From: Rhizobium leucaenae USDA 9039
Lineage (GTDB): Bacteria; Pseudomonadota; Alphaproteobacteria; Rhizobiales; Rhizobiaceae
Direction: 5' to 3'
DNA length: 64,000 bases
Assembly (NCBI RefSeq): GCF_000426285.1
Contig: NZ_AUFB01000003.1
Coordinates: 124,001-188,000 of the forward strand
This document shows, one piece after another, positions 34,545-44,787 of this stretch (its first letter is position 1; each line of letters starts with the position of its first letter). Position numbers and translations under genes: made by a program. Below the pieces are notes generated by a model. That model saw only the letters and a program-made list of their open reading frames with translations. It was not told the DNA's origin and made no database searches.

Positions 34545-35318
34545 ATGGCCTATGAAACCCTCATCGTCGAAACGCATGAGGCCGTCGGTCTCATCAGGAT
34601 CAATCGGCCGCAGGCGCTGAATGCGCTGAATTCGACGGTGCTTGCCGAATTGAAGCAGGCCTACGGCGCTTTTCATGCCGACGAGACGATCGGCGCAATC
34701 GTGCTGACCGGCTCGGAAAAGGCCTTCGCTGCTGGCGCCGACATCAAGGAGATGCAGCCGCTCGATTTCGCCGATGTTTATAAGACCGACTTCATCAGCG
34801 GCTGGGATGAGATCGCCAAGGCGCGCAAGCCCGTCATCGCTGCCGTCGGCGGTTTTGCGCTCGGCGGCGGCTGCGAGCTCGCCATGATGTGCGACTTCAT
34901 CATTGCTGCCGATACGGCAAAGTTCGGCCAGCCGGAGATCACGCTCGGCATCATTCCCGGTATGGGCGGCTCGCAGCGCCTGACGCGCGCCGTTGGCAAG
35001 GCGAAGGCGATGGACCTGATCCTGACCGGCCGGATGATGGATGCCGCCGAAGCGGAGCGGGCGGGCCTCGCCTCGCGTGTCGTGCCGGCCGACAAGCTGA
35101 TCGACGAGGCGCTGGCCGCCGCCGCCAAGATCGCCTCGCTATCGCGCCCCTCGGTGCTGATGGCGAAGGAGGCGGTCAATCGGGCGCAGGAGACGACGCT
35201 GGAAGAGGGGCTGCGCTTCGAGCGCCGGCTGTTCCACAGCCTGTTTGCCACCGAGGATCAGAAGGAAGGCATGGCCGCCTTTATCGAGAAGCGCAAACCT
35301 GTCTTCAAGAACAGGTGA
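34545..35318 (+). CDS. Enoyl-CoA hydratase
   Basis: Hydration of 2-trans-enoyl-CoA in fatty-acid beta-oxidation (crotonase family). The 257-aa protein shows [10 protein letters not shown] (first oxyanion-hole region), [13 protein letters not shown] (second, with catalytic Glu) and [14 protein letters not shown] (second catalytic Glu). ATG at 34545 with GAAGGGAG about 5 nt upstream. It lies 17 bp after mutM and probably shares its transcript. The mutM-enoyl-CoA hydratase-rpsT-dnaA order is common in rhizobia. Confidence 0.94.
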   Translation: MAYETLIVETHEAVGLIRINRPQALNALNSTVLAELKQAYGAFHADETIGAIVLTGSEKAFAAGADIKEMQPLDFADVYKTDFISGWDEIAKARKPVIAAVGGFALGGGCELAMMCDFIIAADTAKFGQPEITLGIIPGMGGSQRLTRAVGKAKAMDLILTGRMMDAAEAERAGLASRVVPADKLIDEALAAAAKIASLSRPSVLMAKEAVNRAQETTLEEGLRFERRLFHSLFATEDQKEGMAAFIEKRKPVFKNR

Positions 35319-35509
35319 AACGAGATTCCGGAATTGCGCGGGTTCCGTGAGAATCCGCGTTGACGCCGCCGCTCATTCCGGTTATATGCCCGCCACAGTT
35401 TGGAAAGCCGATCTGGTTTTCCGCAATTGCTCCCGCATTGCTGGATGAAGTGGCCGCAGGGCCCGCGCTGCACTGACGGAGTTATGTTCGAATTCTAAGA
35501 GAGGCATAC

Positions 35510-35785
35510 ATGGCCAATACCAGCTCGGCGAAAAAAGCGACCCGCAAGATCGCCCGCCGCACCGAAGTCAACAAGGCTCGTCGCTCGCGCGTTCGCACTT
35601 TCGTCCGCCAGGTCGAAGAAGCCATCGCATCGGGTGATGCGGATCGTGCGAAGGAAGCCTTCCTCGTAGCGCAGCCGGAACTGGCTCGCGCTGCCACCAA
35701 GGGCGTTCTGCATGCCAACACCGCTTCCCGCAAGGTCTCGCGTCTTGCCAAGCGTGTGAAGGCACTTTCGGCCCCGACCGCGTAA
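35510..35785 (+). CDS. rpsT: 30S ribosomal protein S20
   Basis: Primary 16S rRNA-binding protein of the small subunit. 91 aa, strongly basic and helical, beginning [17 protein letters not shown], with [20 protein letters not shown] near the end; both are typical of alphaproteobacterial S20. ATG at 35510 with AAGAGAGG upstream. It has its own promoter region (35319-35509) and an intrinsic terminator at 35817-35842. Confidence 0.97.
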   Translation: MANTSSAKKATRKIARRTEVNKARRSRVRTFVRQVEEAIASGDADRAKEAFLVAQPELARAATKGVLHANTASRKVSRLAKRVKALSAPTA

Positions 35786-35816
35786 TTTTTCCTTAACGAT
35801 TTGATCGTTAGACTTG

Positions 35817-35842
35817 AGCCCGGCCCTTGTGCCGGGCTTTTT
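35817..35842 (+). terminator. rpsT intrinsic terminator
   Basis: AGCCCGGC, loop CCTTGT, GCCGGGCT, then five T, 31 bp after the rpsT stop codon. Confidence 0.9.
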
Positions 35843-36664
35843 GGATTCAGCCGAAATTGACCCAAATAGCTAAAATGTAGCCGGCTGATCATGTCATTGA
35901 GGTGACAGAAAAAGTCGTTTGCAAACAACGACTTATAGCAGGATGCCTTGACATTGGGTGATCTGCGTGACGCCCCGCAGGCTCCCGGGTGAGTCAAGGA
36001 TTTTTTTATTTTTTTTGTTTTGAAAGCTGTGGGAATCGCGCTGAACGGGAATCTCCTTGATTCAAAAGCGATTCTTTTTTGACGTGGTTGTGACACTCAA
36101 AAACGGCCTCCAGAGTCAAGGACCGCCTCTTAATTTTGTGTAAAATTCATCGTTGATCTCCGCCTTCGATCCTGCCTAAATGGCTTCCAACAAGGGGCGC
36201 GGACATCATCTGAAACGGCTTCGGCGAACACTGCCATCATCGGCAGCGGGGGTGGTTTTTGTTCCTTGTGACGGAGCGGTTCAGTTCCGTTTTTTCAAAC
36301 AGTTGACGAGTCAAGGCCACAAGCGGTAACGCCTGCGGAACGAGGAAACTTGTCTGCTCTTTGCAGCCTAAGTCCCAAGCGTGGCTGCGGGAGGGGAGAA
36401 AAATTGACAGCCGTTTGGGGCGGTCGGTCGGAATACGAGGACCGAGCGACTGCTCCAGATGCAAACGCCAAGACGAAGGCCGCTCGAGGAGCAGTTTTCG
36501 CCACGGCGTTTTGCGTAAGGTCCGTTTGGCTGGACCCGGCTGATGAACCGGTATGCGGCGAAGCTCGACACAACGAGCGCGACCGCTATGCCATGGCGTA
36601 GACCTAAGGGCGGCGGTACCATCCAATTTCCGCCCTATAAAAAGAGACTGTGGAAGGCGGCATT
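35843..36664. promoter_or_regulatory. Long dnaA upstream region
   Basis: No convincing gene; short ORFs here have neither codon bias nor ribosome sites. The region holds a T-rich block (about 36000-36022), a DnaA-box-like TTTTACACA on the minus strand (36145-36137), and three copies of GAGTCAAGG (35991, 36113, 36308), each containing a GANTC site for CcrM methylation. TATAAA near 36638 and GGAAGG at 36652 probably belong to the dnaA promoter and ribosome site. An oriC is not evident; in rhizobia it usually lies near hemE. Confidence 0.6.
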
Positions 36665-38218
36665 ATGCAAATGATTACCAGAACGACGGGTGCGTTGGAG
36701 AATGGGGACAATGCACAGCAGGCGTTCAGTGCGGTTTGCCTTGAAGCGGCGGGGGAAAAAGGAGATATGCAGCATAACGTATTGTTCGAGCGTGTCAGTG
36801 CACGCTTGAAGGCTCAGGTCGGTCCGGACGTTTATGCTAGCTGGTTTGCGCGGCTTAAGCTGCACTCGGTCTCGAAGAGCGTCGTACGGCTGACTGTTCC
36901 GACGACGTTTCTGAAATCCTGGATCAACAATCGTTATCTCGATCTGATCACCAACCTGTTCCAGGCAGAAGATGCTGAAATCCTGAAGGTTGAAATTCTT
37001 GTACGCACGGCGACCCGCCATGGCGCGAAGCCTTGCGTGGACGAACATGTTGCGGTGCCAGACGCGGCTTCGGTAGCGCCGATCCGCCGCCCGGTTGCTC
37101 AGCCTGCCGGCCAGGTCGTTGCTCAGACGATTACCGCCGCAGCCGCTGCCCGCCCGGCGACTGTGGGCGCGCCGCTGTTCGGCTCGCCGCTCGATTCCCG
37201 CTTTACCTTCGACACCTTTGTCGAGGGCAGCTCGAACCGCGTCGGCCTTGCCGCCGCCAAGACGATTGCCGAAGCGGGCTCCGGCGCCGTGCGGTTTAAT
37301 CCGCTCTTCGTTCATGCGACGGTTGGCCTCGGCAAGACGCATCTTTTGCAGGCGATCGCCAATGCGGCCGTGCAGAACCCGCGCGGGCTGCGCGTCGTCT
37401 ATCTGACGGCGGAATATTTCATGTGGCGCTTTGCCACCGCCATTCGCGACAATGACGCGCTGACGCTGAAGGACTCGCTGCGCAACATCGATCTTCTGAT
37501 CATCGACGACATGCAGTTCCTGCAGGGCAAGATGATCCAGCACGAGTTCTGCCATCTGCTCAATATGCTGCTCGACAGCGCCAAGCAGGTCGTCGTTGCC
37601 GCCGACCGCGCGCCCTGGGAGCTTGAATCGCTTGATCCGCGCGTGCGTTCGCGTCTTCAGGGCGGCGTCGCCATCGAGGTCGAGGCGCCGGACTATGAAA
37701 TGCGTCTCGAAATCCTCAAGCGCCGGCTGGATGCCGCACGCATGGATGATCCGTCGCTGGAAATTCCGGCCGAACTCCTCTCGCATGTTGCCCGCAACGT
37801 GACGGCGAGTGGCCGTGAGCTGGAAGGCGCTTTCAACCAACTGATCTTCCGCCGTTCGTTCGAGCCCAACCTGACGGTCGAGCGGGTCGATGAACTGTTG
37901 GCCCATCTGGTCGGCTCCGGCGAGCCGCGCCGTGTACGCATCGAGGACATCCAGCGTATCGTCGCGCGTCACTACAATGTCTCGCGCCAGGAGCTGGTTT
38001 CTAACCGCCGCACCCGCGTCATCGTCAAGCCGCGCCAGATCGCCATGTATCTGTCGAAGACGCTGACGCCGCGCTCCTTCCCGGAGATCGGCCGCCGCTT
38101 CGGCGGTCGTGACCATACGACCGTGCTGCATGCTGTGCGCAAGATCGAGGAGCTGATTTCCGGTGACAGCAAGCTGTCGCATGAAATCGAGCTATTGAAG
38201 CGTCTGATCAACGAATAA
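36665..38218 (+). CDS. dnaA: Chromosomal replication initiator DnaA
   Basis: AAA+ ATPase that opens oriC. 517 aa. Domain I at about 20-110 ([22 protein letters not shown]), an Ala/Pro-rich linker at about 125-165, domain III with Walker A GLGKTHLL and Walker [14 protein letters not shown], and domain IV with [15 protein letters not shown] and the DNA-binding signature [12 protein letters not shown]. The ATG at 36665 has GGAAGG 7 nt upstream; an in-frame GTG at 36650 is less likely. The long upstream region with GANTC sites suggests cell-cycle control. Confidence 0.97.
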   Translation: MQMITRTTGALENGDNAQQAFSAVCLEAAGEKGDMQHNVLFERVSARLKAQVGPDVYASWFARLKLHSVSKSVVRLTVPTTFLKSWINNRYLDLITNLFQAEDAEILKVEILVRTATRHGAKPCVDEHVAVPDAASVAPIRRPVAQPAGQVVAQTITAAAAARPATVGAPLFGSPLDSRFTFDTFVEGSSNRVGLAAAKTIAEAGSGAVRFNPLFVHATVGLGKTHLLQAIANAAVQNPRGLRVVYLTAEYFMWRFATAIRDNDALTLKDSLRNIDLLIIDDMQFLQGKMIQHEFCHLLNMLLDSAKQVVVAADRAPWELESLDPRVRSRLQGGVAIEVEAPDYEMRLEILKRRLDAARMDDPSLEIPAELLSHVARNVTASGRELEGAFNQLIFRRSFEPNLTVERVDELLAHLVGSGEPRRVRIEDIQRIVARHYNVSRQELVSNRRTRVIVKPRQIAMYLSKTLTPRSFPEIGRRFGGRDHTTVLHAVRKIEELISGDSKLSHEIELLKRLINE

Positions 38219-38247
38219 GACGCGGGCGCTATCCGCATTTTATCCAC

Positions 38248-38272
38248 GGCCGGCTTCATTGCCGGCCGTTTT
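38248..38272 (+). terminator. dnaA terminator
   Basis: GGCCGGC, loop TTCATT, GCCGGCC, then GTTTT. A near-consensus DnaA box, TTATCCACG (38240-38248), abuts the hairpin. Confidence 0.7.
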
Positions 38273-38360
38273 CATTCATGCGGCTTTTATTCTATAGATG
38301 TCTGAAATACTAACCGGATGCCCGGCGGATGAGGCCGGCGCTCCGAAGGGGAGGATACCG

Positions 38361-39443
38361 ATGGGTTTTGACAGGATTGCAGTTCTCGGCCTTGGAAAGG
38401 TCGGGCGGCTTGCCGCCACATTGTTGCATGAAAGCGGTTTTGCCGTCACCGGCATCGATGCCCGGTTGCCGGCGGAGGCGGTACCTTTCGCCTGCGAGGC
38501 AGGGAATGTCTCCGATCCGGCCTTGATCGGCGATCTCTTTTCCCGCGTCGATGCCGTGCTCTCCTGCCTGCCGTTTCACCTGAACGCCGATCTGGCGCGC
38601 CTGGCCCATGGCGCCGGCATTCACTACTTCGATCTGACCGAGGATGTGCCGACCACGAACGGCATCATCGAGCTTGCAAAGAGCGCGCGCGGTCTGATGG
38701 CGCCGCAATGCGGCCTGGCGCCCGGTTTCGTGGGCATCGTTGGTGCGAGCCTCGCAGATGTATTTGATCGCTGCCGCTCGATCCGCATGCGCGTCGGTGC
38801 CCTGCCGCAGAATCCGACCGGACTGTTGGGTTATGCCTTCAACTGGTCGCCGGAGGGCGTGGTTAACGAATATCTGAATGACTGCGAGGTCATCGAGGGT
38901 GGTGTCCGCAAGCTCGTCTCGCCGATGGAATGGCACGAGACGCTCTATGTCAACGGCGTCAAGCTCGAAGCCTTCACCACCTCGGGCGGCCTCGGGACAA
39001 TGTGCAGCACCATGCTCGGCCGGGTGGAAAACCTCGATTACAAAACCATGCGATATCCCGGCCACATGGAGCTGATGAATTTCTTCTTCCATGAGCTGCT
39101 GATGCGCGACCGCCGCCAGCTTGCCGGCGAGATCCTGACCGAGGCGAAGCCGCCGGTCGACGACGATGTCGTCTATGTCCATGTCTCCGCCGAAGGCGCG
39201 ATTAACGGCAATCTGCGCCGGCGGGAATTCGTGCGCGCTTACTATCCGATCGAAATCGCCGGCGAGAGCCGCACCGCCATTTCCTGGACCACCTCGGCCT
39301 CCGTCGTCGCCGTTATCGAGTTGGTGCGCGCCGGCCGTCTGCCCTCGACTGGCTTCCTGCATCAGGAGCATATTCCGCTCGACACTTTCCTGGAAACGCG
39401 GACCGGAAGCCTGTTCAAGGGCGGCATCACGCATCACGGATGA
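38361..39443 (+). CDS. Saccharopine dehydrogenase-like / lysine 6-dehydrogenase-like oxidoreductase
   Basis: A 360-aa NAD(P)-dependent oxidoreductase. The Rossmann start is IAVLGLGKVGRLAATLL (residues 6-22), then DAVLSCLPFHLN and the long substrate domain with GCGLAPGFVGI-like CGLAPGF, typical of the saccharopine dehydrogenase / L-lysine 6-dehydrogenase group. Substrate unknown; lysine or a related amino acid is likely from the family. The ATG at 38361 has GGGGAGGA about 5 nt upstream. Stands alone between dnaA and hemW (convergent). Confidence 0.8.
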   Translation: MGFDRIAVLGLGKVGRLAATLLHESGFAVTGIDARLPAEAVPFACEAGNVSDPALIGDLFSRVDAVLSCLPFHLNADLARLAHGAGIHYFDLTEDVPTTNGIIELAKSARGLMAPQCGLAPGFVGIVGASLADVFDRCRSIRMRVGALPQNPTGLLGYAFNWSPEGVVNEYLNDCEVIEGGVRKLVSPMEWHETLYVNGVKLEAFTTSGGLGTMCSTMLGRVENLDYKTMRYPGHMELMNFFFHELLMRDRRQLAGEILTEAKPPVDDDVVYVHVSAEGAINGNLRRREFVRAYYPIEIAGESRTAISWTTSASVVAVIELVRAGRLPSTGFLHQEHIPLDTFLETRTGSLFKGGITHHG

Positions 39444-39544
39444 TGCGCCCTACACCGGCGGCCGCGCGTGCGAGACTTCGGAAAACTACCAGGCACGGTA
39501 GGCGCGGTGACCTCCCCCTCAAGGAATCCTCGAGGAGGAGTTGA

Positions 39545-40747
39545 TCAGCAGGCCAGATCCGCAACCACGGAATCGAGGATCAGCATGCCGGCCGGCGTGC
39601 AGCGCAGGCGGGAATTGCCGAGGCGTTCGATGAAGCCGTGCTCCAGCAGGAGCTGCTCACGCTTCGGATCAGGCTCCCGGCCGGAGAGCTGCTGCCAGCG
39701 CACGAGATCGATCCCCTCTTTCAGGCGCAGGCCCATCAGTAGTAACTCATCAGCCTGCTCGTCGAAGCCGAGCATCTCCTGCTCGAGTATGCCGTGGCCG
39801 TCGCGCTCGACTAGCTCCAGCCAGCTTTCCGGCTTCCGCTCGGTCGACGTCGCCAGTTTCTTCGGGCCTTGCGTCAGACGGCCATGAGCGCCGGGGCCGA
39901 TGCCGGCATAGTCGCCATAACGCCAATAGGTGAGATTGTGGCGGCTCTCGGCGCCGGGGCGGGCGTGATTGGACACCTCGTAGGCCGGCATGCCCTCGCG
40001 CTCGGTGATCTCCTGCGTCGCCTCGTAGAGCAGCGCCGACTGGTCGCCATCCGGCACGATCAGCTTGCCGGCCTTGTGCAGGCCAAAGAAGGGGGTGCCC
40101 TCCTCGATGGTTAGTTGATAGAGCGATAGGTGATCGACGGCATAGGAAATCGCCTCCTTCAGCTCGCGCTCCCATTCCTCGACGGTCTGGTTCGGGCGGG
40201 CATAGATGAGGTCGAAGGACATGCGCGGGAAGATCTCGCGCGCCAGCTTGATCGCCTTCAGCGCATCAGCGACGTCGTGGAGCCGGCCGAGGAATTTTAG
40301 GTCGCGGTCGTTCAACGCCTGCACGCCCATGGAGACGCGGTTGACGCCGGCCGCGCGATAGCCGCGAAAGCGTTCCGCCTCAACGCTCGACGGATTAGCC
40401 TCCATGGTGATCTCTATACCGTCAGGCACATGCCAGGTCCGGGCAATCCCGTCGAGGATCGCCGCAACTGTCTCCGGCTTCATCAGCGAGGGCGTGCCGC
40501 CGCCGAGAAAGACGCTGGTCACGGTCTTCGGGCCGCTGATCGCCCGCATCGTCGCCATTTCTTTCAGAAAGGCGGCCGCGAAACGCTCCTGATCGACCGG
40601 TTGATGGCGGACGTGGCTGTTGAAATCGCAGTAGGGACACTTGGCCGCGCAAAAGGGCCAATGCACATAGACGCCAAAACCGGGTTCGCCGGTATCCGGT
40701 AACAATTGCGCCCCGCGCATCAGGTCCTGCGTATCTGCGATTTCCAC
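39545..40747 (-). CDS. hemW: HemW-type radical SAM protein (heme chaperone, formerly HemN-like)
   Basis: A 400-aa radical SAM enzyme with the cluster motif Cys33-x3-Cys37-x2-Cys40 followed by DFNSH, which separates HemW from true coproporphyrinogen dehydrogenase HemN. FLGGGTPSL and MEANPSSVEAERF are typical SAM-binding segments, and a HemN C-terminal domain follows. HemW binds and transfers heme to respiratory proteins. The start is uncertain: GTG at 40747, 9 bp after rdgB, or ATG at 40720. Likely operon VOC-rdgB-hemW. Confidence 0.92.
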   Translation of the reverse strand: MEIADTQDLMRGAQLLPDTGEPGFGVYVHWPFCAAKCPYCDFNSHVRHQPVDQERFAAAFLKEMATMRAISGPKTVTSVFLGGGTPSLMKPETVAAILDGIARTWHVPDGIEITMEANPSSVEAERFRGYRAAGVNRVSMGVQALNDRDLKFLGRLHDVADALKAIKLAREIFPRMSFDLIYARPNQTVEEWERELKEAISYAVDHLSLYQLTIEEGTPFFGLHKAGKLIVPDGDQSALLYEATQEITEREGMPAYEVSNHARPGAESRHNLTYWRYGDYAGIGPGAHGRLTQGPKKLATSTERKPESWLELVERDGHGILEQEMLGFDEQADELLLMGLRLKEGIDLVRWQQLSGREPDPKREQLLLEHGFIERLGNSRLRCTPAGMLILDSVVADLAC

Positions 40748-40756
40748 GGGGTTAGC

Positions 40757-41401
40757 TTACGCCTCCAGGCAGGTTTCGACAAAGGTCTTGAAGGCCCGGG
40801 CACGATGCGAGAGCGCCTGGGAGTCGCCATGCTTCCAGCCATGCTTTTGTCCGGCGCTCATCTCGCCGAAGGTGGTGTCATACCCCTCTGGCTGGAAGAC
40901 CGGATCGTAGCCGAAGCCCTGGGTGCCGCGTGGTGGCCAAACGACAGTGCCCTCGACTTCGCCGCGGAAAAACTCGGTATGTCCGTCTGGCCAGGCAAGG
41001 CAGAGAACGCTGACGAAGCGCGCCGTGCGGCTCTCCGGCGAAGCGGCGCCGGCCTTTTCCAAGGCCGCCTCGACTTTCTGCATCGCCATGGCGAAGTCGC
41101 GGGAACCATCGGGCTTTTCCGCCCAGTTGGCCGTATAAACGCCGGGATCGCCGCCCAGCGCATCGATGACCAGGCCGGAATCATCCGATAGCGCCGGCAG
41201 ACCGGAGGCATGCGCAGAGGCGAGCGCCTTGATCGCGGCATTTTCCTCGAAGGTGGTGCCGGTCTCGTCCGGTTCGACGAAATTGAGATCGGCGGCAGAC
41301 TTGGCAGCAAAACCGAGCGGGCCGATCAGGTCCCGAATCTCCTGGATCTTGCCGGCATTGTGGCTGGCGACGACGATGGTCTTGGTATCGAGCTTGCGCA
41401 T
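40757..41401 (-). CDS. rdgB: Non-canonical purine NTP pyrophosphatase (dITP/XTP)
   Basis: Removes dITP and XTP from the nucleotide pool. 214 aa, Ham1/RdgB family: [13 protein letters not shown] (nucleotide loop), [15 protein letters not shown] (metal site) and GFGYDPVF are diagnostic. The ATG at 41401 has AGGA about 6 nt upstream; an in-frame ATG at 41416 overlaps the upstream stop (ATGA) and is possible. Between the VOC and hemW genes on the same strand. Confidence 0.96.
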   Translation of the reverse strand: MRKLDTKTIVVASHNAGKIQEIRDLIGPLGFAAKSAADLNFVEPDETGTTFEENAAIKALASAHASGLPALSDDSGLVIDALGGDPGVYTANWAEKPDGSRDFAMAMQKVEAALEKAGAASPESRTARFVSVLCLAWPDGHTEFFRGEVEGTVVWPPRGTQGFGYDPVFQPEGYDTTFGEMSAGQKHGWKHGDSQALSHRARAFKTFVETCLEA

Positions 41402-41412
41402 ATCCTGTCCTG

Positions 41413-41829
41413 TCATAGGCCCCAGATGCGGGGTTCGGCGCATTCCAGGCTGTTGCCGGCCGGATCGCGGAAATAGATCGAGCGGCCGCCACTCGGCCAG
41501 TGAAAATCGGCTTCGATATCGACCCCGGCAGCCTTCAGCTTGTGGGCCATGGCTTCGATGTCATTGCCGCTGACATGGAAGCAGACGTGACCATGCCCTT
41601 TCGTGCCATGCGGCGGCACGGGCAGGGCGCCCGATTCATGCGGCTTGACGGTTTCCTCGCTGTTGAAGATCAACAGCACGCCCGGCCCGCAGCGATAAAA
41701 GACATGACGGTTGCCGCCGCGCGAAATCTTCTGCAGGCCGAGAATGCCGCCATAGAAAGCCTCGGCTGCATCGAGATCGTACGCATAAAGAGCGGTTTCG
41801 AGGATGCCTTCGAGATGCGGCTGGGTCAT
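41413..41829 (-). CDS. VOC-family protein (glyoxalase/bleomycin-resistance superfamily)
   Basis: A 138-aa single VOC domain pair: [22 protein letters not shown] at the start, [14 protein letters not shown] in the middle, [16 protein letters not shown] at the end. Metal-ligand positions (His in HGHVCFHV, Glu in NSLECAEP) are present, so a metal-dependent lyase or dioxygenase activity is possible. The ATG at 41829 is chosen because upstream in-frame codons enter a repeat element. First gene of a VOC-rdgB-hemW run. Confidence 0.85.
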   Translation of the reverse strand: MTQPHLEGILETALYAYDLDAAEAFYGGILGLQKISRGGNRHVFYRCGPGVLLIFNSEETVKPHESGALPVPPHGTKGHGHVCFHVSGNDIEAMAHKLKAAGVDIEADFHWPSGGRSIYFRDPAGNSLECAEPRIWGL

Positions 41830-41875
41830 GACCTTCTCCACTCGGGGGTCCGCAGGACGGGTCGAGACAGGTGGC

Positions 41876-42012
41876 TCGCCCCCGGTTGGTAGCCCGAAGG
41901 GTCTGATGAGGGGGTGGTGCGGCATACGCGGTGCAGCTGCCAAACAGCCTTACGGTGCAATGCCCCCTCAACCCGCGCTATGCGCGGCCTTCTCCCCGTT
42001 GGGGCGAAGGTG
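41876..42012. repeat. RIME-like palindromic intergenic element, family A, degenerate copy
   Basis: GATGAGGGGG (41905-41914) and TGCCCCCTCA form the inner pair. The right hairpin is CCTTCTCCCC-GTT-GGGGCGAAGG (41988-42010); the left hairpin is eroded. Blocks such as AGCCCGAAGGGTCTGATGAG match the element at 25014-25162. It fills the VOC-rph intergenic region. Confidence 0.65.
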
Positions 42013-42110
42013 TATCCGCCGCGTCTCCTGTCCCGACCGCCATCATCGCCAGGAGAAGTTTTGAGAGCGGATATAGAAGCAAGCCGCACGATGCGCATTT
42101 TCCAATATCC

Positions 42111-42827
42111 TCAGGCTATCGCCTGCTTCTGCAGCGCCACCAACTCGGCAATGCCGTTCTTGGCGAGATGCATCAGGGTTGTGAACTCTTCTTCGCTGAA
42201 GGGGGTGCCTTCGGCCGTGCCCTGGATCTCGACGATGCCGCCGGCGCCGGTCATGACGAAATTGGCGTCGGTCTCGGCGGACGAATCCTCGAGATAGTCA
42301 AGATCGATCACCGGCTGGCCGGCGAAGATGCCGCAGGAAACGGCGGCGATGTGATCCTTCAGGACACGGTCCGTCTTGATCATATTGCGGCTTTCCATCC
42401 ACTTCAGGCAGTCGTAAAGTGCGATCCAGGCGCCGGTGATCGAGGCCGTGCGGGTGCCTCCATCGGCCTGAATGACGTCGCAGTCGAGCGTGATCTGGCG
42501 CTCGCCCAGCGCCTGCAGGTCGACGACGGCCCGCAGCGAGCGGCCGATGAGGCGCTGGATCTCCTGCGTGCGGCCGCCCTGCTTGCCCGAGGCGGCTTCG
42601 CGCTTCATGCGTTCGCCGGTGGCACGCGGCAACATGCCGTATTCGGCCGTGATCCAGCCCTTGCCGCTGTTGCGCAGCCATGGCGGCGTCTTTTCTTCCA
42701 AGCTTGCCGTGCAAAGCACATGCGTGTCGCCGAATTTGACCAGGCACGAGCCTTCCGCATGCTTGGAAAAATTGCGCTCAAATGACACTTTACGCATCTG
42801 GTCGGTTTTTCTGCCTGAAGGCCGCAT
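42111..42827 (-). CDS. rph: Ribonuclease PH
   Basis: Phosphorolytic 3' exonuclease that trims tRNA and other RNA 3' ends. 238 aa with [17 protein letters not shown] at the N-terminus, [28 protein letters not shown] (phosphate-binding region) and [18 protein letters not shown]. Divergent from hrcA across about 170 bp, the common rhizobial order. Confidence 0.97.
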   Translation of the reverse strand: MRPSGRKTDQMRKVSFERNFSKHAEGSCLVKFGDTHVLCTASLEEKTPPWLRNSGKGWITAEYGMLPRATGERMKREAASGKQGGRTQEIQRLIGRSLRAVVDLQALGERQITLDCDVIQADGGTRTASITGAWIALYDCLKWMESRNMIKTDRVLKDHIAAVSCGIFAGQPVIDLDYLEDSSAETDANFVMTGAGGIVEIQGTAEGTPFSEEEFTTLMHLAKNGIAELVALQKQAIA

Positions 42828-42999
42828 TCTACTCTCCTGAACGTTTATTGACCGCTTCTACGATCCACCGTCGGCTTTTGCAAAGGAAAAGCAGGCCGGA
42901 GGGCCTTGTTGCGACAGCGTTGACGTTTTTCCCTTTTGCCATTGCTAACTGAATGATTATATTTTGACTAAGGCTCAACAGAACGGATTTGACAGCGAA

Positions 43000-44088
43000 A
43001 TGGGGTTCACGACATCCTCGGTTTCGGATGCCATTGCAGCGCTGGACGAACGCTCGAAGGAAATCTTCCGCCGTATCGTCGAAGGTTATCTGGAGAATGG
43101 TGAACCGCTGGGATCGCGCAATCTCTCGCGCCTGCTGCCCATGTCTCTCTCGCCGGCCTCCGTGCGCAATGTCATGAGCGATCTGGAAGAGCTCGGTCTC
43201 ATCTATTCGCCGCATATCAGCGCCGGGCGCCTGCCGACGCAGGTCGGCTTGCGCTTCTTCGTCGACGCCTTCATGCAGGTCGGCGATCTCTCTGCGGAAG
43301 ACCGCGCCACCATCGACCGTCAGGTACGCGGCAGCAATCGCGATCAGCCGATGGAATCGGTCATGACCGAGGCGAGCCGCATGCTTTCGGGTATCTCGCG
43401 CGGCGCCGGACTGGTGATCACCTCGAAGAGCGATCCGGTGCTGAAGCATGTCGAGTTCATCCGCCTGGAGCCGACCAAGGCGCTGGCTGTGCTCGTCGGC
43501 GATCATGACCAGGTGGAAAACCGCATCATCGAATTGCCGGCTGGCGTTACCTCTTCGCAGCTCACAGAAGCGGCGAATTTCCTCAATGCCCACATGACCG
43601 GCCAGACGCTGCCGGAGCTGCGTCGTCAATTGCAGACCTTGAAAGAGAGTGTGCGCCAGGAACTCGATATTCTCTCGCGCGAGCTCGTGGAGCGTGGAAT
43701 CGCCGTCTGGTCCGGCGACGGGGATGACGGCAAACCGACGCAGCTCATCGTGCGCGGCCGCGCCAATCTGTTGGCCGAGGTGGGCGGTGCCGAAGATCTG
43801 GATCGCCTGCGCCTTTTATTCGACGACCTCGAAAAGAAGGACAGCCTGATCGAGATCCTCAACCTGGCCGAAAGCGGGCCGGGCGTGCGCATCTTCATCG
43901 GATCGGAAAACAAGCTCTTTTCGCTCTCCGGCTCCTCGCTGATCGTCGCGCCCTATCGCGACGACGACGACCGTATCGTCGGGGCCGTCGGCGTCATTGG
44001 CCCGACGCGGCTGAATTATGCCCGCATCGTGCCAATGGTGGACTATACCGCCCAACTGATTTCCAGGCTGTCGCGGCCAGGGATGTGA
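43000..44088 (+). CDS. hrcA: Heat-inducible transcription repressor HrcA
   Basis: Repressor of groESL/dnaK-type heat-shock genes through CIRCE elements. 362 aa from the ATG at 43000. The winged helix is at about 10-80 ([24 protein letters not shown]), then the GAF-like core with [19 protein letters not shown], ending VMDYTAQL-like [13 protein letters not shown]. No good ribosome site precedes this ATG; an in-frame TTG at 42964 could extend it by 12 residues. No CIRCE is visible in this window. A GFA gene on the other strand separates it from grpE. Confidence 0.93.
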   Translation: MGFTTSSVSDAIAALDERSKEIFRRIVEGYLENGEPLGSRNLSRLLPMSLSPASVRNVMSDLEELGLIYSPHISAGRLPTQVGLRFFVDAFMQVGDLSAEDRATIDRQVRGSNRDQPMESVMTEASRMLSGISRGAGLVITSKSDPVLKHVEFIRLEPTKALAVLVGDHDQVENRIIELPAGVTSSQLTEAANFLNAHMTGQTLPELRRQLQTLKESVRQELDILSRELVERGIAVWSGDGDDGKPTQLIVRGRANLLAEVGGAEDLDRLRLLFDDLEKKDSLIEILNLAESGPGVRIFIGSENKLFSLSGSSLIVAPYRDDDDRIVGAVGVIGPTRLNYARIVPMVDYTAQLISRLSRPGM

Positions 44089-44136
44089 CTAAAGCTCTCC
44101 GCAGAGCGGGCGGCCTTTGAATGCCTAAAGGTCGTT

Positions 44137-44568
44137 TTAGTCGGGGAGCAGGGTTCCTGATCCGCCCATTTCCGCCGGCATGTCCTTTTGCTTCGGTAGG
44201 CCGTCCCTCAGGTGCAGCACGGTGTTCTCGTAATTGACATGAAGCATCGGCTGAAAATCGAGGGTTGGAATGATGGCGGCATAGACATCGGTCACGCCCC
44301 ACAAGGGATGCTCGGTCAACAGATGGCCACCGCAAATCTTGCACCATTTGCGCAGACTCGTTTCGCTTCTCTGATAGTTGCCGATGTGATCGGCCCCCTT
44401 GGTGACATGCACGGCTTCCGGCGGCCAGAGCGAAAAGGCGTTGACCGGCCCGGCTGACCACTCGCGGCAGGAATCGCAATGGCAATAACCCATCGCCACT
44501 GGCTCGCCACTGACCGCGATTTCCACTGCGCCGCAGAAACATTTGCCCGAATGAGACTGGCTGGACAT
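44137..44568 (-). CDS. GFA-family zinc protein
   Basis: A 143-aa protein of the same family as the gene at 21416-21820 but not a close copy. Cysteines: GKCFCGAVE (about 9-17), CHCDSC (about 29-34) and CKICGGH (about 76-82). Function unknown beyond possible glutathione-thiol adduct binding. It is inserted on the minus strand between hrcA and grpE. Confidence 0.87.
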   Translation of the reverse strand: MSSQSHSGKCFCGAVEIAVSGEPVAMGYCHCDSCREWSAGPVNAFSLWPPEAVHVTKGADHIGNYQRSETSLRKWCKICGGHLLTEHPLWGVTDVYAAIIPTLDFQPMLHVNYENTVLHLRDGLPKQKDMPAEMGGSGTLLPD

Positions 44569-44787
44569 GGATGCACCTCATGTCGTGTTGAAACGGCCCC
44601 GACTATACCCGGAAAGGGTCTTCGATAGTAGAAGCCTCAACGGAGGAGGCTTTTTCACCCGATTGGTATTCGGGCAGATATGCCGGATTGCCGGGAAATG
44701 CGGGTTCTTGACGACAAAGCCTTGATTTTTTCCGGCCAAACCTCGATATCGGGCACATTCAAAAGACAAAGCAATTCGGAGACCGTC

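Noticed and set aside
36237-36626. Short ORFs on both strands in the dnaA upstream region.
   Set aside because: No ribosome sites, no motif, and the two strands overlap each other. Treated as non-coding.
35843-36664. The chromosomal replication origin.
   Set aside because: Only one good DnaA-box-like site was found in 800 bp. Rhizobial oriC is usually near hemE, not dnaA.
36635-38182. A 515-codon minus-strand open frame.
   Set aside because: It is the antisense shadow of dnaA.
42828-42999. A CIRCE operator (TTAGCACTC-N9-GAGTGCTAA) before hrcA or grpE.
   Set aside because: No matching inverted repeat was seen in either promoter region.
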